64,000 nucleotides of DNA, from the NCBI GenBank assembly GCA_903813345.2, contig CAIIXF020000005.1:16803375-16867374 (forward strand), read 5' to 3'. The position numbers and the translations under genes were made by a program. The notes under the pieces were generated by a model that was given only the letters and a program-made list of their open reading frames with translations, was not told the DNA's origin and ran no database searches. The stretch comes from Owenia fusiformis (Eukaryota > Annelida > Polychaeta > Sabellida > Oweniidae). Every line of letters starts with the position of its first letter. The first letter of the stretch is position 1. This document shows, in pieces, positions 25,101 through 33,800 of the stretch.

Positions 25101-26627
25101 CTATTTGCACCCACTTGAAAATTAGAAAAATCCTAAAAAATTGGCATATTTTGACCAATTTTGGTCTGAATAGTGAAAATGAGAACTTTGCACCCACAAG
25201 AGAAAAATTCCTGGAGAGATCACTGATGTAAAATTTTACCTCATAGGAAATGAAACTTAAATCAATTATCCACTGTAGAGGTCAAGAATATTTGTGATTC
25301 TATATGTTTAAATTTGAGAAACCATGCAAAGTTTAAAAATATTTATCATCATCCACATATTATTAATGTAAAACCTGTCTAATACGAAGGCTATGACCAG
25401 CTAAAAATTATAGCATTTGTATTTGAAGGTTTTGGATTCCGCAAGATTCGTTTCTAATAATTTGAATTTTGTTGTTTTATAAAACAAGAATATCCAAATC
25501 ATCAAAAAGAAACATGAAATAACATCATTGGGCATGTTTACTTGTCTAACATTACTCGAGTCTCTAGCCAATACTTGGCTAGAGGGGATTTCATCTGGAA
25601 TACTGTGAACTCCATTTGAAAAAAGCTGGCCGCCGTGTCATAAGTTTATTGAATATTTTAAAAATCGCCAAATAAAAAAATCATTAATCGAAACGGACCC
25701 CGCTTGGCTCCTTGATGAGATATGACATGATTTCATCAGGATTTCGTCTAAAGTTAAAACAAAATGGCTCCAAGAAAAATGGCGATGTTCGAAAACTAGA
25801 CGAAATGTCGTTAACGTCTGACATTAGTAACTGGCTGTAAATTCTAAGTTAGCGATCCAGAAGATGTGAATTAATACACTGATCACTTTATGTGTGTTTT
25901 GGAATTTTTGGTGAGGTAATAAGACCAAAACTCGCAATTCAAATTGTGATGTGGAAAAATGGCGGACATATGATTTCAAATTTTATGATTACGACATGAC
26001 CAGTTGTTCATGCAGGAATATATCTTTACTGGAAGGCCATGATACAGTGGCCTTAGAAGAATTAAGTCTAACACATACCCATGTACGCCCATCGGCACAA
26101 AATGACGACAGTATGGTGCTTTGTAACCGTCAAACTTAGCTTCGAAAAATGAAATAAAAATCGTTGATGTTTGAAAAAGTTGATATTTTAAAAATGTTAT
26201 TGACATTTATATTTTTTCAAATGTTTGAATTTCCCACCTTTTTTTAATCAACATAAGATCATCAAGTCACCCACTTGGGTAGCTCTACATGTGGCTGCTA
26301 GAGGATATAAATCTTATGGTAGATTTAAAGAAACTTATCAACATTCAGTAGAACTATGTATGTACATAAATGCCTTTTAAGGAGTGGCTTGGCCCTCATA
26401 AATCATGAAAAGGTTTTTAAAAGTCAAGTGATTTCAAAATCGTATCGCCATTTTTAACCGGAAGTGATAAATAAAATAGAAATTCGACCGTTCCCGCACT
26501 ATACGTGGTATCCTAGTACTAATTTGATATCAGAAGAAACCCGTGGTAAAACTGAACAATATTGTATATATTACTACACTCACCCCTCGATGCCACCGAA
26601 GTAAAACCCATTTAGATTGTCGCTCAT
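1197..26627 (-). CDS. NAGK: N-acetyl-D-glucosamine kinase, 10 exons, complete
   Basis: Phosphorylates GlcNAc to GlcNAc-6-phosphate with ATP in the cytosol (amino-sugar salvage). Exons on the minus strand: 26627-26584, 24437-24353, 22004-21906, 20706-20565, 19837-19727, 19413-19301, 4194-4107, 2857-2757, 2480-2402, 1378-1197. All junctions are GT-AG and the frame stays open for 347 residues plus TGA, close to the roughly 344 aa of the mammalian enzyme. Visible motifs: N-terminal phosphate loop GGIEGGGT (about residues 11-18), TNHW at 40-43, SLSGGD at 79-84, a catalytic Asp near 112 in CNDAIGA, GTGSNC at 131-136 and [14 protein letters not shown] at 147-160, then VGSVWKSW and a C-terminal FTLMKL. 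The start was chosen because it directly precedes the phosphate loop. Exon 3 has a GTTAGT donor with a foldback element about 20 nt inside the intron. Intron 6 is 15.1 kb and hosts two loci on the other strand. Identity is secure; exact ends of exons 3 and 9 rest on splice motifs and phase alone. Confidence 0.95.
2160..2332. mobile_element. Pogo/Tigger-like MITE, copy 1
   Basis: Ends are CAGTGTAACC on the left and GGTTTTACTG on the right, flanked by TA on both sides. It is 173 bp, nearly the same length as copies at 9278 and 24554. It lies in NAGK intron 9, just downstream of exon 9 on the minus strand. CAG termini with TA duplication suit the pogo/Tigger branch of Tc1-mariner; no transposase is present. 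Confidence 0.65.
3195..3450. repeat. AGGTCA-rich dispersed repeat, copy 1
   Basis: Shares long stretches with copies near 13170, 19950, 32040, 54190 and 63380: the motifs cctcagtagg, AAGGTCAAATCT, gatttgaacttctgagaact and a tail with gcaagttgaaaaa. It lies in NAGK intron 7. No coding capacity. Confidence 0.7.
4395..4590. mobile_element. MITE with perfect 17-bp terminal inverted repeats
   Basis: The left end ATTGGCCCCCACGTGAT is exactly reverse-complemented at the right end. Length is 196 bp, non-coding, with no clear target-site duplication. It contains TGACGTCA near 4455 and other TGACGT motifs. It lies within 4 kb of oxidoreductase exon 1 and inside NAGK intron 6. Confidence 0.7.
4826..5310. 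mobile_element. TTAA-flanked inverted-repeat element
   Basis: The left junction is TTAA followed by AGGCCCACTT and the right junction is AGTGGGCCT followed by TTAA. The interior (gctcaaacagaccaca and further blocks) matches a second copy near 42805-43260 in QDPR intron 5. A TTAA duplication suggests piggyBac-type mobilisation. There is no transposase, so the class is tentative. Confidence 0.55.
5311..6816. other. Upstream region of the oxidoreductase, with an unexplained open frame
   Basis: No recognised gene. One plus-strand frame is open for 158 codons (5581-6057). After three in-frame stops the same frame is open again for about 90 codons (6142-6417). The translations match no family I know. 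This could be a decayed element or chance. The region also includes the putative promoter and 5' UTR of the gene starting at 6817. Confidence 0.3.
6817..11864 (+). CDS. CRYZ: Zeta-crystallin-type NADPH:quinone oxidoreductase, 8 exons
   Basis: Medium-chain dehydrogenase/reductase of the quinone-oxidoreductase group; cytosolic one-electron quinone reduction is the usual activity of the family. Exons: 6817-6939, 8010-8162, 8337-8500, 9147-9198, 9669-9818, 10611-10712, 11205-11300, 11580-11864. All junctions are GT-AG and phases agree, giving 374 codons plus TGA. N-terminal GroES-like part: [17 protein letters not shown], then [21 protein letters not shown]-binding Rossmann motif [15 protein letters not shown] at about 159-173, split between exons 4 and 5. 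Later IGSRGD and ISLVGV match the family, and there is no zinc-binding lobe. The C-terminus runs about 40 residues past the usual end (after residue 330) with no known domain. The whole gene lies inside NAGK intron 6 on the opposite strand. Exon 2 sits at the end of an 81-bp tandem array that repeats its acceptor. Assignment to CRYZ rather than a close paralogue is likely, not certain. Confidence 0.88.
7641..8051 (+). repeat. 81-bp tandem array carrying a splice acceptor and exon start
   Basis: Five near-identical units each hold a polypyrimidine stretch, TATTACAG and the first 40 bases of oxidoreductase exon 2. Exon-like starts fall at 7680, 7767, 7848, 7929 and 8010, with spacings of 87, 81, 81 and 81. 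Only the last unit continues into the full exon. The first four read [14 protein letters not shown] and then hit an in-frame TAG. The last unit differs by a T-to-A change in its first codon. Confidence 0.9.
8590..9010. repeat. 33-bp minisatellite in oxidoreductase intron 3
   Basis: About a dozen copies of a unit built on gtcaaatatctttgtcacta followed by aacatttctat. The period is 33 bp, so two frames stay open as 11-residue repeats. This is non-coding intron between exons 3 and 4, and copies decay toward the 3' end. Confidence 0.9.
9278..9448. mobile_element. Pogo/Tigger-like MITE, copy 2
   Basis: Starts CAGTAAAACCTGT and ends ACAGGTTTCACTG followed by TA; the left flank is CA, probably a mutated TA. 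It is 171 bp and lies in oxidoreductase intron 4, 80 bp after exon 4. Confidence 0.7.
11765..12190 (+). repeat. Tandem duplication of the oxidoreductase C-terminal coding end and 3' UTR
   Basis: About 160 bp covering the last 33 codons, the stop and the start of the 3' UTR (from 11765) recurs at about 12026-12187, offset 260 bp, with few mismatches. The second copy keeps the open frame for [20 protein letters not shown] and the same TGA. Shorter repeats of agtggacaatgtgggaa lie between. The second copy is downstream of the used stop, so it is untranslated unless alternatively spliced. Confidence 0.85.
12345..12909 (-). mobile_element. Mariner-like element with transposase C-terminal relic
   Basis: Bounded by CAGGATGGTAAAAATGG and CCATTTTTACCACCCTG, flanked by TA at 12343-12344 and 12910-12911. 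Inverted similarity runs inward for well over 100 bp per side. The middle has a minus-strand frame (12740-12525) whose [11 protein letters not shown] stretch followed by [15 protein letters not shown] resembles the C-terminal end of mariner-family transposases, where LWGY.K..VY is typical. The catalytic core is absent, so the element cannot move alone. Confidence 0.7.
13165..13262. repeat. AGGTCA-rich dispersed repeat, copy 2
   Basis: Fragment of the family at 3195. It holds three AGGTCA half-sites at 13176, 13186 and 13197 with spacers of 4 and 5 bases. Confidence 0.7.
13681..14110. mobile_element. Candidate hAT-like MITE
   Basis: Imperfect inverted ends GGGGTATCAC and GTGGTATCCC. The 8-base flanks taacaata (13673-13680) and taataata (14111-14118) differ at one position, consistent with an aged 8-bp duplication. 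No coding capacity. Confidence 0.45.
14119..15231. other. Intergenic / intronic stretch without recognised features
   Basis: AT-rich DNA upstream of the cysteine-rich locus. It may hold its promoter and a 5' exon, but I could not place one. Confidence 0.4.
15252..15801 (+). CDS. Small cysteine-rich, probably secreted protein, copy A
   Basis: Family not recognised. Two exons, 15252-15337 and 15633-15801, join in phase 2 (AA then T ACT) to give 84 aa. The N-terminus [20 protein letters not shown] reads as a signal peptide. The second exon encodes a compact domain with six cysteines (YC, PPC, DLCC, FC, SC) rich in Arg and Asp, ending SDDQSCRG before TGA. An acceptor at 15230-15231 precedes the first exon, so its 5' part may be internal and an upstream exon may exist. 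The second exon is nearly identical to copy B at 17561. It lies inside NAGK intron 6 on the opposite strand. Start and secretion are inferred; the exon pair is supported by agreement with copy B in phase and position (HQEDTGVN against NQEDMGVE). Confidence 0.6.
16331..16402 (+). tRNA. tRNA-Ala-like sequence (pseudogene or SINE head)
   Basis: A-box-like TGGCCTCGTGGTAGAATG at 16339 and a perfect B box GGTTCGAATCC at 16381-16391, followed by a T-rich run at 16400. Aligned to tRNA-Ala, the anticodon would be AGC at 16364-16366. Position 33 is C instead of U, the anticodon stem has a mismatch and the acceptor stem does not pair well. It is therefore more likely a degenerate copy or the head of a SINE than a working tRNA gene. 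Confidence 0.55.
16768..17729 (+). CDS. Small cysteine-rich protein, copy B (5' end not found)
   Basis: Paralogue of copy A. Exons 16768-16879 and 17561-17729 join in phase 2 (GA then A). The first is entered in phase 2 from an unidentified upstream exon; it has no signal peptide and an in-frame stop lies just before its acceptor. It encodes [20 protein letters not shown] and then a stretch ending NQEDMGVE. The second encodes the same six-cysteine domain as copy A (YCHPPC, DLCC, FC, SC), differing at about 9 of 168 bases. AATAAA at 17795 supports a real 3' end. Function unknown. The two first exons may instead be alternatives within one gene; the phase prevents splicing exon A onto exon B. 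Confidence 0.55.
17795..17800 (+). terminator. Polyadenylation signal of cysteine-rich copy B
   Basis: AATAAA 66 nt past the TGA at 17727-17729. Confidence 0.5.
18338..18522. mobile_element. Short TGTCACCACC-family element
   Basis: Begins AAAATGTCACTACTTGCCA and ends GTGGTGGTGACATAAAA, so the ends are inverted repeats. The middle is a tandem CCAACCACCAAACACCAA-type run. Related copies lie at 17400-17515, 22716-22772, 35872-35985 and 54079-54612. Confidence 0.6.
19918..20400. repeat. AGGTCA-rich dispersed repeat, tandem copies in NAGK intron 4
   Basis: After a TGTCACCACCTAG boundary, three to four diverged tandem units follow. Each holds cttgtagatgattttgaaaa, caatttgaagcaa and gaaggtcaaatct blocks. 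It lies between NAGK exons 4 and 5. Confidence 0.7.
21156..21885. mobile_element. Foldback element next to NAGK exon 3
   Basis: Arms 21156-21337 and about 21703-21885 are inverted copies (shared marks: gcaagtgattttagacgg, tacttcaaatgaa-type blocks, tatggattagggccccac). The loop is about 365 bp. The right end is 21 nt from the exon 3 boundary at 21906. Unspliced, the NAGK frame would run into the arm and stop at 21720. A second family member is at 30312-30750. Confidence 0.75.
22105..22440. repeat. G/C-homopolymer-rich low-complexity element
   Basis: Runs of G and C around gggccc words and aaaaaattgggcc motifs, in a strongly AT-rich neighbourhood. The ends are ctggcggattggggg and cccagatccgcccc, suggesting a degenerate inverted repeat. 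Non-coding, in NAGK intron 2. Confidence 0.55.
22773..24352. other. NAGK intron 2 interior
   Basis: No gene or clear repeat seen in this AT-rich intronic DNA. Confidence 0.5.
24554..24727. mobile_element. Pogo/Tigger-like MITE, copy 3 (best preserved)
   Basis: TA, CAGTAAAACCTGT at the left, ACAGGTTTAACTG, TA at the right; 174 bp. It lies in NAGK intron 1 about 115 bp upstream of exon 2. Confidence 0.75.
25020..25225. mobile_element. CAGTGATCTC-family MITE, copy 1
   Basis: The ends CAGTGATCTC and GAGATCACTG are exact inverted repeats. The interior repeats gcacccacctga-type words. Two further copies are at 44867-45032 and 57881-58010. The 8-base flanks do not match, so the superfamily is open. 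Confidence 0.7.
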
Positions 26628-29164
26628 CTTTCCACGTCTTTTATTTTCTATGCCCGATGACGTAAAAAGAGTTCAATCTGATTGGTGGATAATTGACACG
26701 CCCCTCAAATTTATAAACATAGCCATGTGCTTTTGTTTTGATTCAGGAATGTGACTTCCCTATATTTTTGAGAATGTCCAGCCAGTTTCTTAATCCAATG
26801 ACAATCCATGGAAACATGGTGCATCACCAACGTTCACCAAGACCTAATACTAAGTAATATGTGTATATGGGAGTCTCAAAGCTCAGAGATAAAAACTGCT
26901 AGACATATAGGCCTAGGCTTGGAATAAAATCATTTAGTATTCCCAGGCCTAGGGAAACGAATGTGGATCGTGGGAAGTGGTCAAGTCGTCCTCTGCCTTT
27001 CCATTTAGGATTTTATGACTTATTTAGAAAGGCTATTATGTATATGTGCCTGTTACCACTCATATCTGAGCGCCTGGGGGGAGGGGGTTATACATGTAGC
27101 AAAATGGATACATTTACTGACCTTTCATGGCTACGGGCCTGAGTTAAACATAAGTTAGTTTATAGATCTCAATCCCCTATATGTCCCCTAGTTTTCGTCT
27201 AAAGGCCAGGGTTATCATATTCAGTGTCTTTCAAGTCTCTTTGGTACTCTAGTTTGTTAAAGCCTGGAATTATCTGTGCTCTTTTCTGTAGTCTCTCTGC
27301 TCTCAATTAACATGATTAAGGGCTTCAATATCGTCCATCAGTGATAAGGTGACCAAATTTTATCCCCCAACTCGGATAAAAGTAGTAAACCCAGAAAAAA
27401 TCATCAGAAAGTCATCGAAAATTATTTTTAATGGCTTGGAATGAAAGTAAATAATCCGGAAAAATTGATGAAAAAACACAACTTGTTTTCTTGCAGCCCG
27501 GAAAAAATGTCAAAACTCGGAAAAAATGACGGTGAATGTTCAATGTTCGAATTCTGCTGCTTTTGCAAAAAGTGTCTCTCCTTTATGAACCCGATTATTT
27601 TCCTCTTTTTTCAGTGATGGTTTTCTGACATCCTTCTCTCGGTTTTAGTCAGGCGAGAGACTTGAAGAGGTGATGGTAGCATCAAATCAACGTATCTCCT
27701 GTTCTGTCGGTCGTGATCGTACAAAAGTTATCACATTGCAGACGATGCAAGCCTTCTATGAGCGGTGGGAATGGAAGGGTGGAGGTTACCAATTTCTAAA
27801 TCATCGGTTTGTAAGTTGAAATATAGATATCCTTGAACGTGAAATCATGGGCTCTATCAAATCTAGCAATAATATTTAACTTGTTTTTCAATTTGTTTGG
27901 AACTACTTATATTGTTATCAAACTTACTCCAAAGCAACAACATACTGATTGCATGTGAACGCCTTGCGATTCGGAAATGGCATCTTGATGGGGATTCTTA
28001 GAAAACCCCTCAAATCATATTCATCATGATCAGTTATACACTCTGTTTAAGCATCCTTCAAGATCGGTCCTCATAATGTAGTGCAATGAATTACTCTTGG
28101 GCCAAGGATGGGTTTAAGATATATTGGGAAAAATAATGGCAGGGACGCATTCCATAGTTCAAAGTTCTCTCACACTGCATCGCATTCAGACGGACAGAGA
28201 TGAATAGAAGGCATGGCTTGGCAGGAACGGGCAATAGCATTGTGATGATTCCAAACACATTTAAAAAACATTCTTAAAACAGTTATTCCTAAGATAAAAG
28301 TAAAACATGTTCATTAACACAAATGAAACATCACGGAACTGTTTATCTTCTCCAATGGGCCTTTATAGCAGAGTTGAATGAAACATTAGAAACTGAGAAA
28401 GTGTAACGGATAGAACTAATACGTTCAGTTTTTACGATGTGAAATAGCTACCCTTTGCATTCGTTTGACTTCACTTCTTAAAAGAGAGCTTCGTCTTCTT
28501 CTGTACAGTAGTTTAACTAGACTCTGCACGCAGGGTATGAAATAGCTAGCCACAGAATACATCATTGGAAAGCCTGCACCGTCCTCTTTAATCTTGTTCA
28601 CACCAGAATTGAATCAAACGTTGAAGGAGTTTAGAATGTATAATGCATTGAACTTAGGTAATAAATGACAAAATAAATTTTGCGGACTGTAAACATTAGG
28701 AACGTTTTTTATGCAAAAACTGAGCGCGGATTAAACCCGAAATCTTTTTTTTTATATAAACCGGGTTTTTTAAAAAATCAGCCTGGATCAGCAATCAGCA
28801 AATGTCAAGGGGTGCGGTTTTTGGGGTTTGCAAGGGGGGGGGGGGGTCCCTGGACATTTTTAAAAATTTACATTGTACAAGGTGCATTCTAAGCATTTCA
28901 AACTTTAAATTGTTAATATTTTTTTAACAAACTTTACCAAATTTATTTTTCCTTTTTTGGGATGGGAGAGGGTGGGTGCAATCACACCATACCTTGTCTT
29001 CTTTTGTACTGTTCTTCGATTTTAAAAACCTTTGCCCTTTTAGGTAGTGATAATATCAGGAATTACAAATGGATATTCAAATTTATTTATATATTCAATT
29101 TCTTTGTTATCTAAAGTTCAAAGGATCTGTATCTTTACCACTATTAAACATACAATACCATATA
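26628..29164. other. Intergenic region between NAGK and the zinc-finger gene
   Basis: Upstream of NAGK. It should hold its promoter, but I see no TATA box at the expected distance. A G14 tract lies near 28835. No coding exon was found on either strand; short open frames here have no recognisable family. Confidence 0.45.
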
Positions 29165-29406
29165 CAATGAAATCTGTAAAGTGGAACCCCTCTGTATGTG
29201 GAACTTCTCTCTAAGTGGAACATTTTTTCAAGTCCTAATATCATGTACTATATCTGGTATGTGGAATACATACCTCTTTAGGTGGAACAATTTTCCATGT
29301 CCCAAGACTATTAACTACAGTATGTATAAAAATTGAACCTCTCCTGTGGAACACTATTTAGAGGTGAAACTCAACCAAAGATGTTCCATTTAAACAGATT
29401 TTACTG
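29165..29406. mobile_element. Pogo/Tigger-like MITE, copy 4
   Basis: Left end TA then CAATGAAATCTGT, right end AACAGATTTTACTG. Related to copy 3 with a duplicated gtggaac-rich interior; the right flank is TT rather than TA. Confidence 0.55.
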
Positions 29407-29419
29407 TTAGGTTGAAATA

Positions 29420-29901
29420 CAGTAGAACCTGTATATCTGAACACCTGGCTAATCCAAACACTTTTTTCGGTCCCATTTTTTCCTCCCATTGACTCCCATG
29501 TTGAAATAAACTTGAAATGTGAACACCTCTCAATTTGAACAGTGAACAGTCATATTTGAAAAATTAACCTCTCTAATCTGAACACTTTTCATAAAATTTC
29601 ACATGTTTCATACAAAATTGCTCAAATATTGTTATGATATCAAAACTTTGGGAAAAATTTGGATGGTCTTGATTATAAAAAGCTTTCCAGCATGACTAGA
29701 TTCATTTGAATCGAATTTTAAAATTTCTGAAATGCCATAAAGCTATGTGGTCAAATGACCTATAAATATGTACCGAGAATGTGTTCACATTTCTTCAGAA
29801 TCCGAAATCTCACGATTGCAAAAACCTCGAAATGTGAACACCTCCTAATCTGAACACTTTAAGCCGGTCCCAATGGCGTTCGGATTAGACAGGTTTTAGT
29901 G
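29420..29901. mobile_element. Pogo/Tigger-like MITE, copy 5 (longer form)
   Basis: TA then CAGTAGAACCTGTATA at the left, ACAGGTTTTAGTG then TA at the right; 482 bp. It sits 13 bp after copy 4. The interior has repeated gaacacct words and no transposase. Confidence 0.65.
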
Positions 29902-30311
29902 TACATGAAATTGTTTCGTAAGAGATATCAGACATTCATATATAAAAGGTATTGACACTCTGTGACACATAAATTTTATTGACATATTGTATGGTTACAT
30001 TAATAATCTTATATTCTGTCACGGTTTTGACTTAGGTTGTGACCTCTCCAATTTCGCATTTGTTTTCATGAATGTTATATATTATCACTCCATATCACCA
30101 TTTTATTCTGAACATCCTGCGTCACTCCAAGCTTGGAGTAGCCTAGAAGTTTTATACAAAGAGGTAAAAGATGTTTATATCATATGGATTTACTATAGAA
30201 CTATTTTTTGACATTGATTCATTGATCTACTCCATACAGTATTATACACATAGTGAAAACAATAATCAAGACAATTCGAAAAGAAAATTTGTCAAAATAA
30301 AATAGGAGCAA

Positions 30312-30750
30312 AGGACCAGGTTTAGTATGGCAAGTGATTTTGGACAGTCATATCTTTCACCATGAGTACTTTCTGGCCATAAATACAATGGTTTTTGTAA
30401 AAACAATATGTTTTCTTTCAAGTGGAGTCCCCATGAAAAAGAAATCAGTCCAACTCTCTGAAAAATTATGGATTAGGACCCCACCTTGTGGCTTTTTAAA
30501 TTTTTTAGTTTTAGACCCCTTGTATGTTCAAAAAAGATCCTCTTTTGTGTAAATACGTTCATCATATTGTAAAAATGTTGTTAATGTGTCCTCATTTATA
30601 ATTTTTCGAATTGTTTAATTTATATTTTTATTATCCTTGAGAATTTACATGAAAGACAACATATTAACACATGTTAATGAGAAACGTCATATCTAAATTG
30701 AGAAAGCACTCTTGGTAAAAGATATGACCATCTAAAATCACTTGGCAATT
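30312..30750. mobile_element. Foldback element, second member of the 21156 family
   Basis: Left arm with gcaagtgatttt, catatctttcaccat and aaaattatggattagg; decayed right arm with accatctaaaatcacttgg. It ends about 120 bp from the stop of the zinc-finger gene, so that gene's 3' UTR probably runs into it. Confidence 0.65.
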
Positions 30751-30873
30751 TTCACCGTTTTTTTTCACATAACTGCCAAAAGTCAAATAGTCAAAGACAA
30801 AAAGTCAAATAATGACTTTTATCAAATGATAGGAAATAATACCCTCGACCATGTTTTTTACAGTTTTAGACAT

Positions 30874-33800
30874 TTAATCATCAATATGATAATGTTCCCT
30901 GTGGTACTTTAAGCTTGCTCTCTGCACAAACCTGGCATGACAAATGTTACATGCAAAGTTTTTCTCCCCAGTGTGAATTGCTCTGTGTTGGCGCAAATGA
31001 GCTTTTGTTTTAAACATTTTTCCACAAAATTCACAATTATGTCTTCTCGGACAATGTACTAGTGTGATATGTCTTTTCAGATAAGTCCTGGTGAGGAACT
31101 TCTGGGGACATTTATTACACATCATTTTTCTCACATTATTTTCTGAATGTGCAGTAGCCATATGTGCAGACATATGATGAGTATTATAAATCTTCCCACA
31201 TATATGACATTGGATTTTTTTAGGTGCCAACCTAAGATGCATGATAGACCTATGCCGTGCTAATTCTCTTAAGCTGTCAAATGTATTGCCGCAGTCCCCA
31301 ATATCACACTGTTGTACACCATGTATTGTAAGATCATTTTTATGGTTTTTTAATAATCTCACACGGCAGAACTCTATTCCACATTGAACACATACATGAA
31401 CTCCTGGCTTGGGATGTACAGATTTCAGATGAGTCTCAAAGGTGACAAAGTCTGGATATCTCCTACTGCAGACGTAGCACTTAAAGAGGTGAGAGATCTG
31501 ATAACATTTGTGGGAATCTCCTTCATTCTCCAGTATTGTGACACATTTAGTGCAGACGATGGAGTTTGGTGGTTTGTGGAAGATTGCTGTATGACTGCGA
31601 AGAGGACTGCATTGACCATTCACACAACACAACCCTGGAATATACAAAACATTTGAGCATTTTAGGAAAACCGGTCTTATCACAAAAATTTAAATTGTGC
31701 TACAGAGCCAAAAATGTGCCCAAGATTAACAAGAAAATGTGCTAAATTCAAGTTCGTCTTTTTGGTCTATATCTGCAAGGAAAAATTGTTAAGATACAAG
31801 TCATGGCTCATCTGAAAGGAATCGCAGTGATAAATATCGCACTTTGAAGAGCAAACTGGCCACCATGCAATTTACCCAGCATGGCCAAAACCTAATCAGA
31901 CCTTGGCACTAGTCTGCTCTTGCATCTGTAAACATTTCAAGTTGACAAGGTTAGCGGTTTTCCTGCAATTTTGATGACAAGAATTTATTTGTAGTCTTGA
32001 ACTTTGGGAAAATTTAGATAACATTGTTTTTGACCTAATTTGATGACCTTCGACCTTGAAAATTTCACTTTTTCAGAACTCAGTAGGTAGGTCTTTTGTA
32101 ATTTAGCTGACCTAAATTTAAATCCAAAATATCAATTTAGAAAATCAAATTTTTGACCTTTTCAAGGTCACTGAAGGTCAACGAAAGGTCAAATCTGAAA
32201 GCTAAGGTCAGATTTGAACTTCTGAGAACTTGTAGATGTTTTTAAAAAAAAAATTTGGTCAATTTGGAGCAAGTTGAAAAATTCAAAATGGCCGCCAAAT
32301 TAAAAAATTCAAAATGGCCACCATTTAATTCAGCCAGCATACCCAAAACCTAATCAGATCTTGGCAATAGTCTGCTCTTGCATCTGTAAAAATTTCAAGT
32401 TGAACGGATAAGTGGTTTTCCTGGAATTTTGATGACAAGATTTGTTGAAAAATTCAAAATGGCCACCACGTAGTTTACCCAGCATGCCCTTAACCTAATC
32501 AGATCTTGGCACTAGTCTGCTATTGCATGTGTAAAAATTTCAAGTTGAACAGGTTAGCGGTTTTCTTGGAATTTTGATGACAAGAATTGATTTGTAGTCT
32601 CAAACTTTGAGAAACTTGGATAACATCATTTGTGACCTAGTTTAATGACCTTGACCTTCAACCTTGAAAATTTTACTTTTTCAGACCTCAGTAGGTGTTT
32701 TGTAATTAAGCTGACCTAAATTTAAATCCAAAATATCAATTTAGAAAATCAACTTTTCTGACCTTTTCAAGGTCACTAAAAGGGGAATGAAAGGTCAAAT
32801 CTGAAATCTAAGGTCAGATTTGAACTTCTGAGAACTTGTAGATGTTTTTAAAAAAAAAATTTGGTCAATTTGGAGCAAGTTGAAAAATTCAAAATGGCCG
32901 CCAAATTGAAAAATTCAAAATGGCCACCATGTAATTCAGCCAGCACACCCAAAACCTAATCAGATCTTGGCAATAGTCTGCTCTTGCATCTGTAAAAATT
33001 TCAAGTTGAACGGATAAGTGGTTTTCCTGGAATTTTGATGACAAGATTTGTTGAAAAATTCAAAATGGCTGCCATGTAGTTTACCCAGCATGCCCTTAAC
33101 CTAATCAGATCTTGGTACTAGTCTGCTCTTGCATCTGTAAAAATTTCAAGTTGAACAGGCAAGCAGTTATCCAGGAAATTTGATGACAAGATTGTTTATG
33201 TGCCGCCCGCCCGCACGCCCGCACGCCCGTACGCCCGCCCAACAGCACAAGACGACGACAATATAGCACTTTTTCAAAGTGCGATAAAAAGTCAAAACAT
33301 TGAAAAAATAAGTGCTGTAACAGGATAGAAAAGCATAAAAACACTTAATATCACCCTATCACACTGGAATAGCCTGACAACGGTAAAGTCAGATACCGTT
33401 GTCACAAATGGCAGACATAACTGTCGCTTCAACTCTTAAATCATTTGGTCCTCATTTCATGGGACTTTATCGTCGCTAATTCTGTGCATGTATTAAGTTC
33501 TTATGATGATGATGTATCATATGAAATTCCAATTTCGATCAAATTGGGTCGTGAATCGCCACAATATAGCAGTCTTCGATATCGTCAATGACAGTGGAAT
33601 CTGAATTTGAAATAATTTACAAAGACAACGGCATATGGTAATATAGTGTCCATTGTCCCGTATCTCATCTTGATCGGTTAATGGTTAAAATAAAGACTTT
33701 ATTTTGAAGGTAGAACATTATTTACTGTACAATGAGTATAAAGACACTTTGATTGATTGTTGTTCCAAAAGAATTTGGTCAAGGTGCTGTATTAAACATA

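Noticed and set aside
24991-25197. Minus-strand 68-codon frame, similar to frames near 44898 and 57790
   Set aside because: All three are copies of the CAGTGATCTC MITE family.
30334-30552. 72-codon frame similar to 21138-21371
   Set aside because: Second copy of the same foldback family; non-coding.
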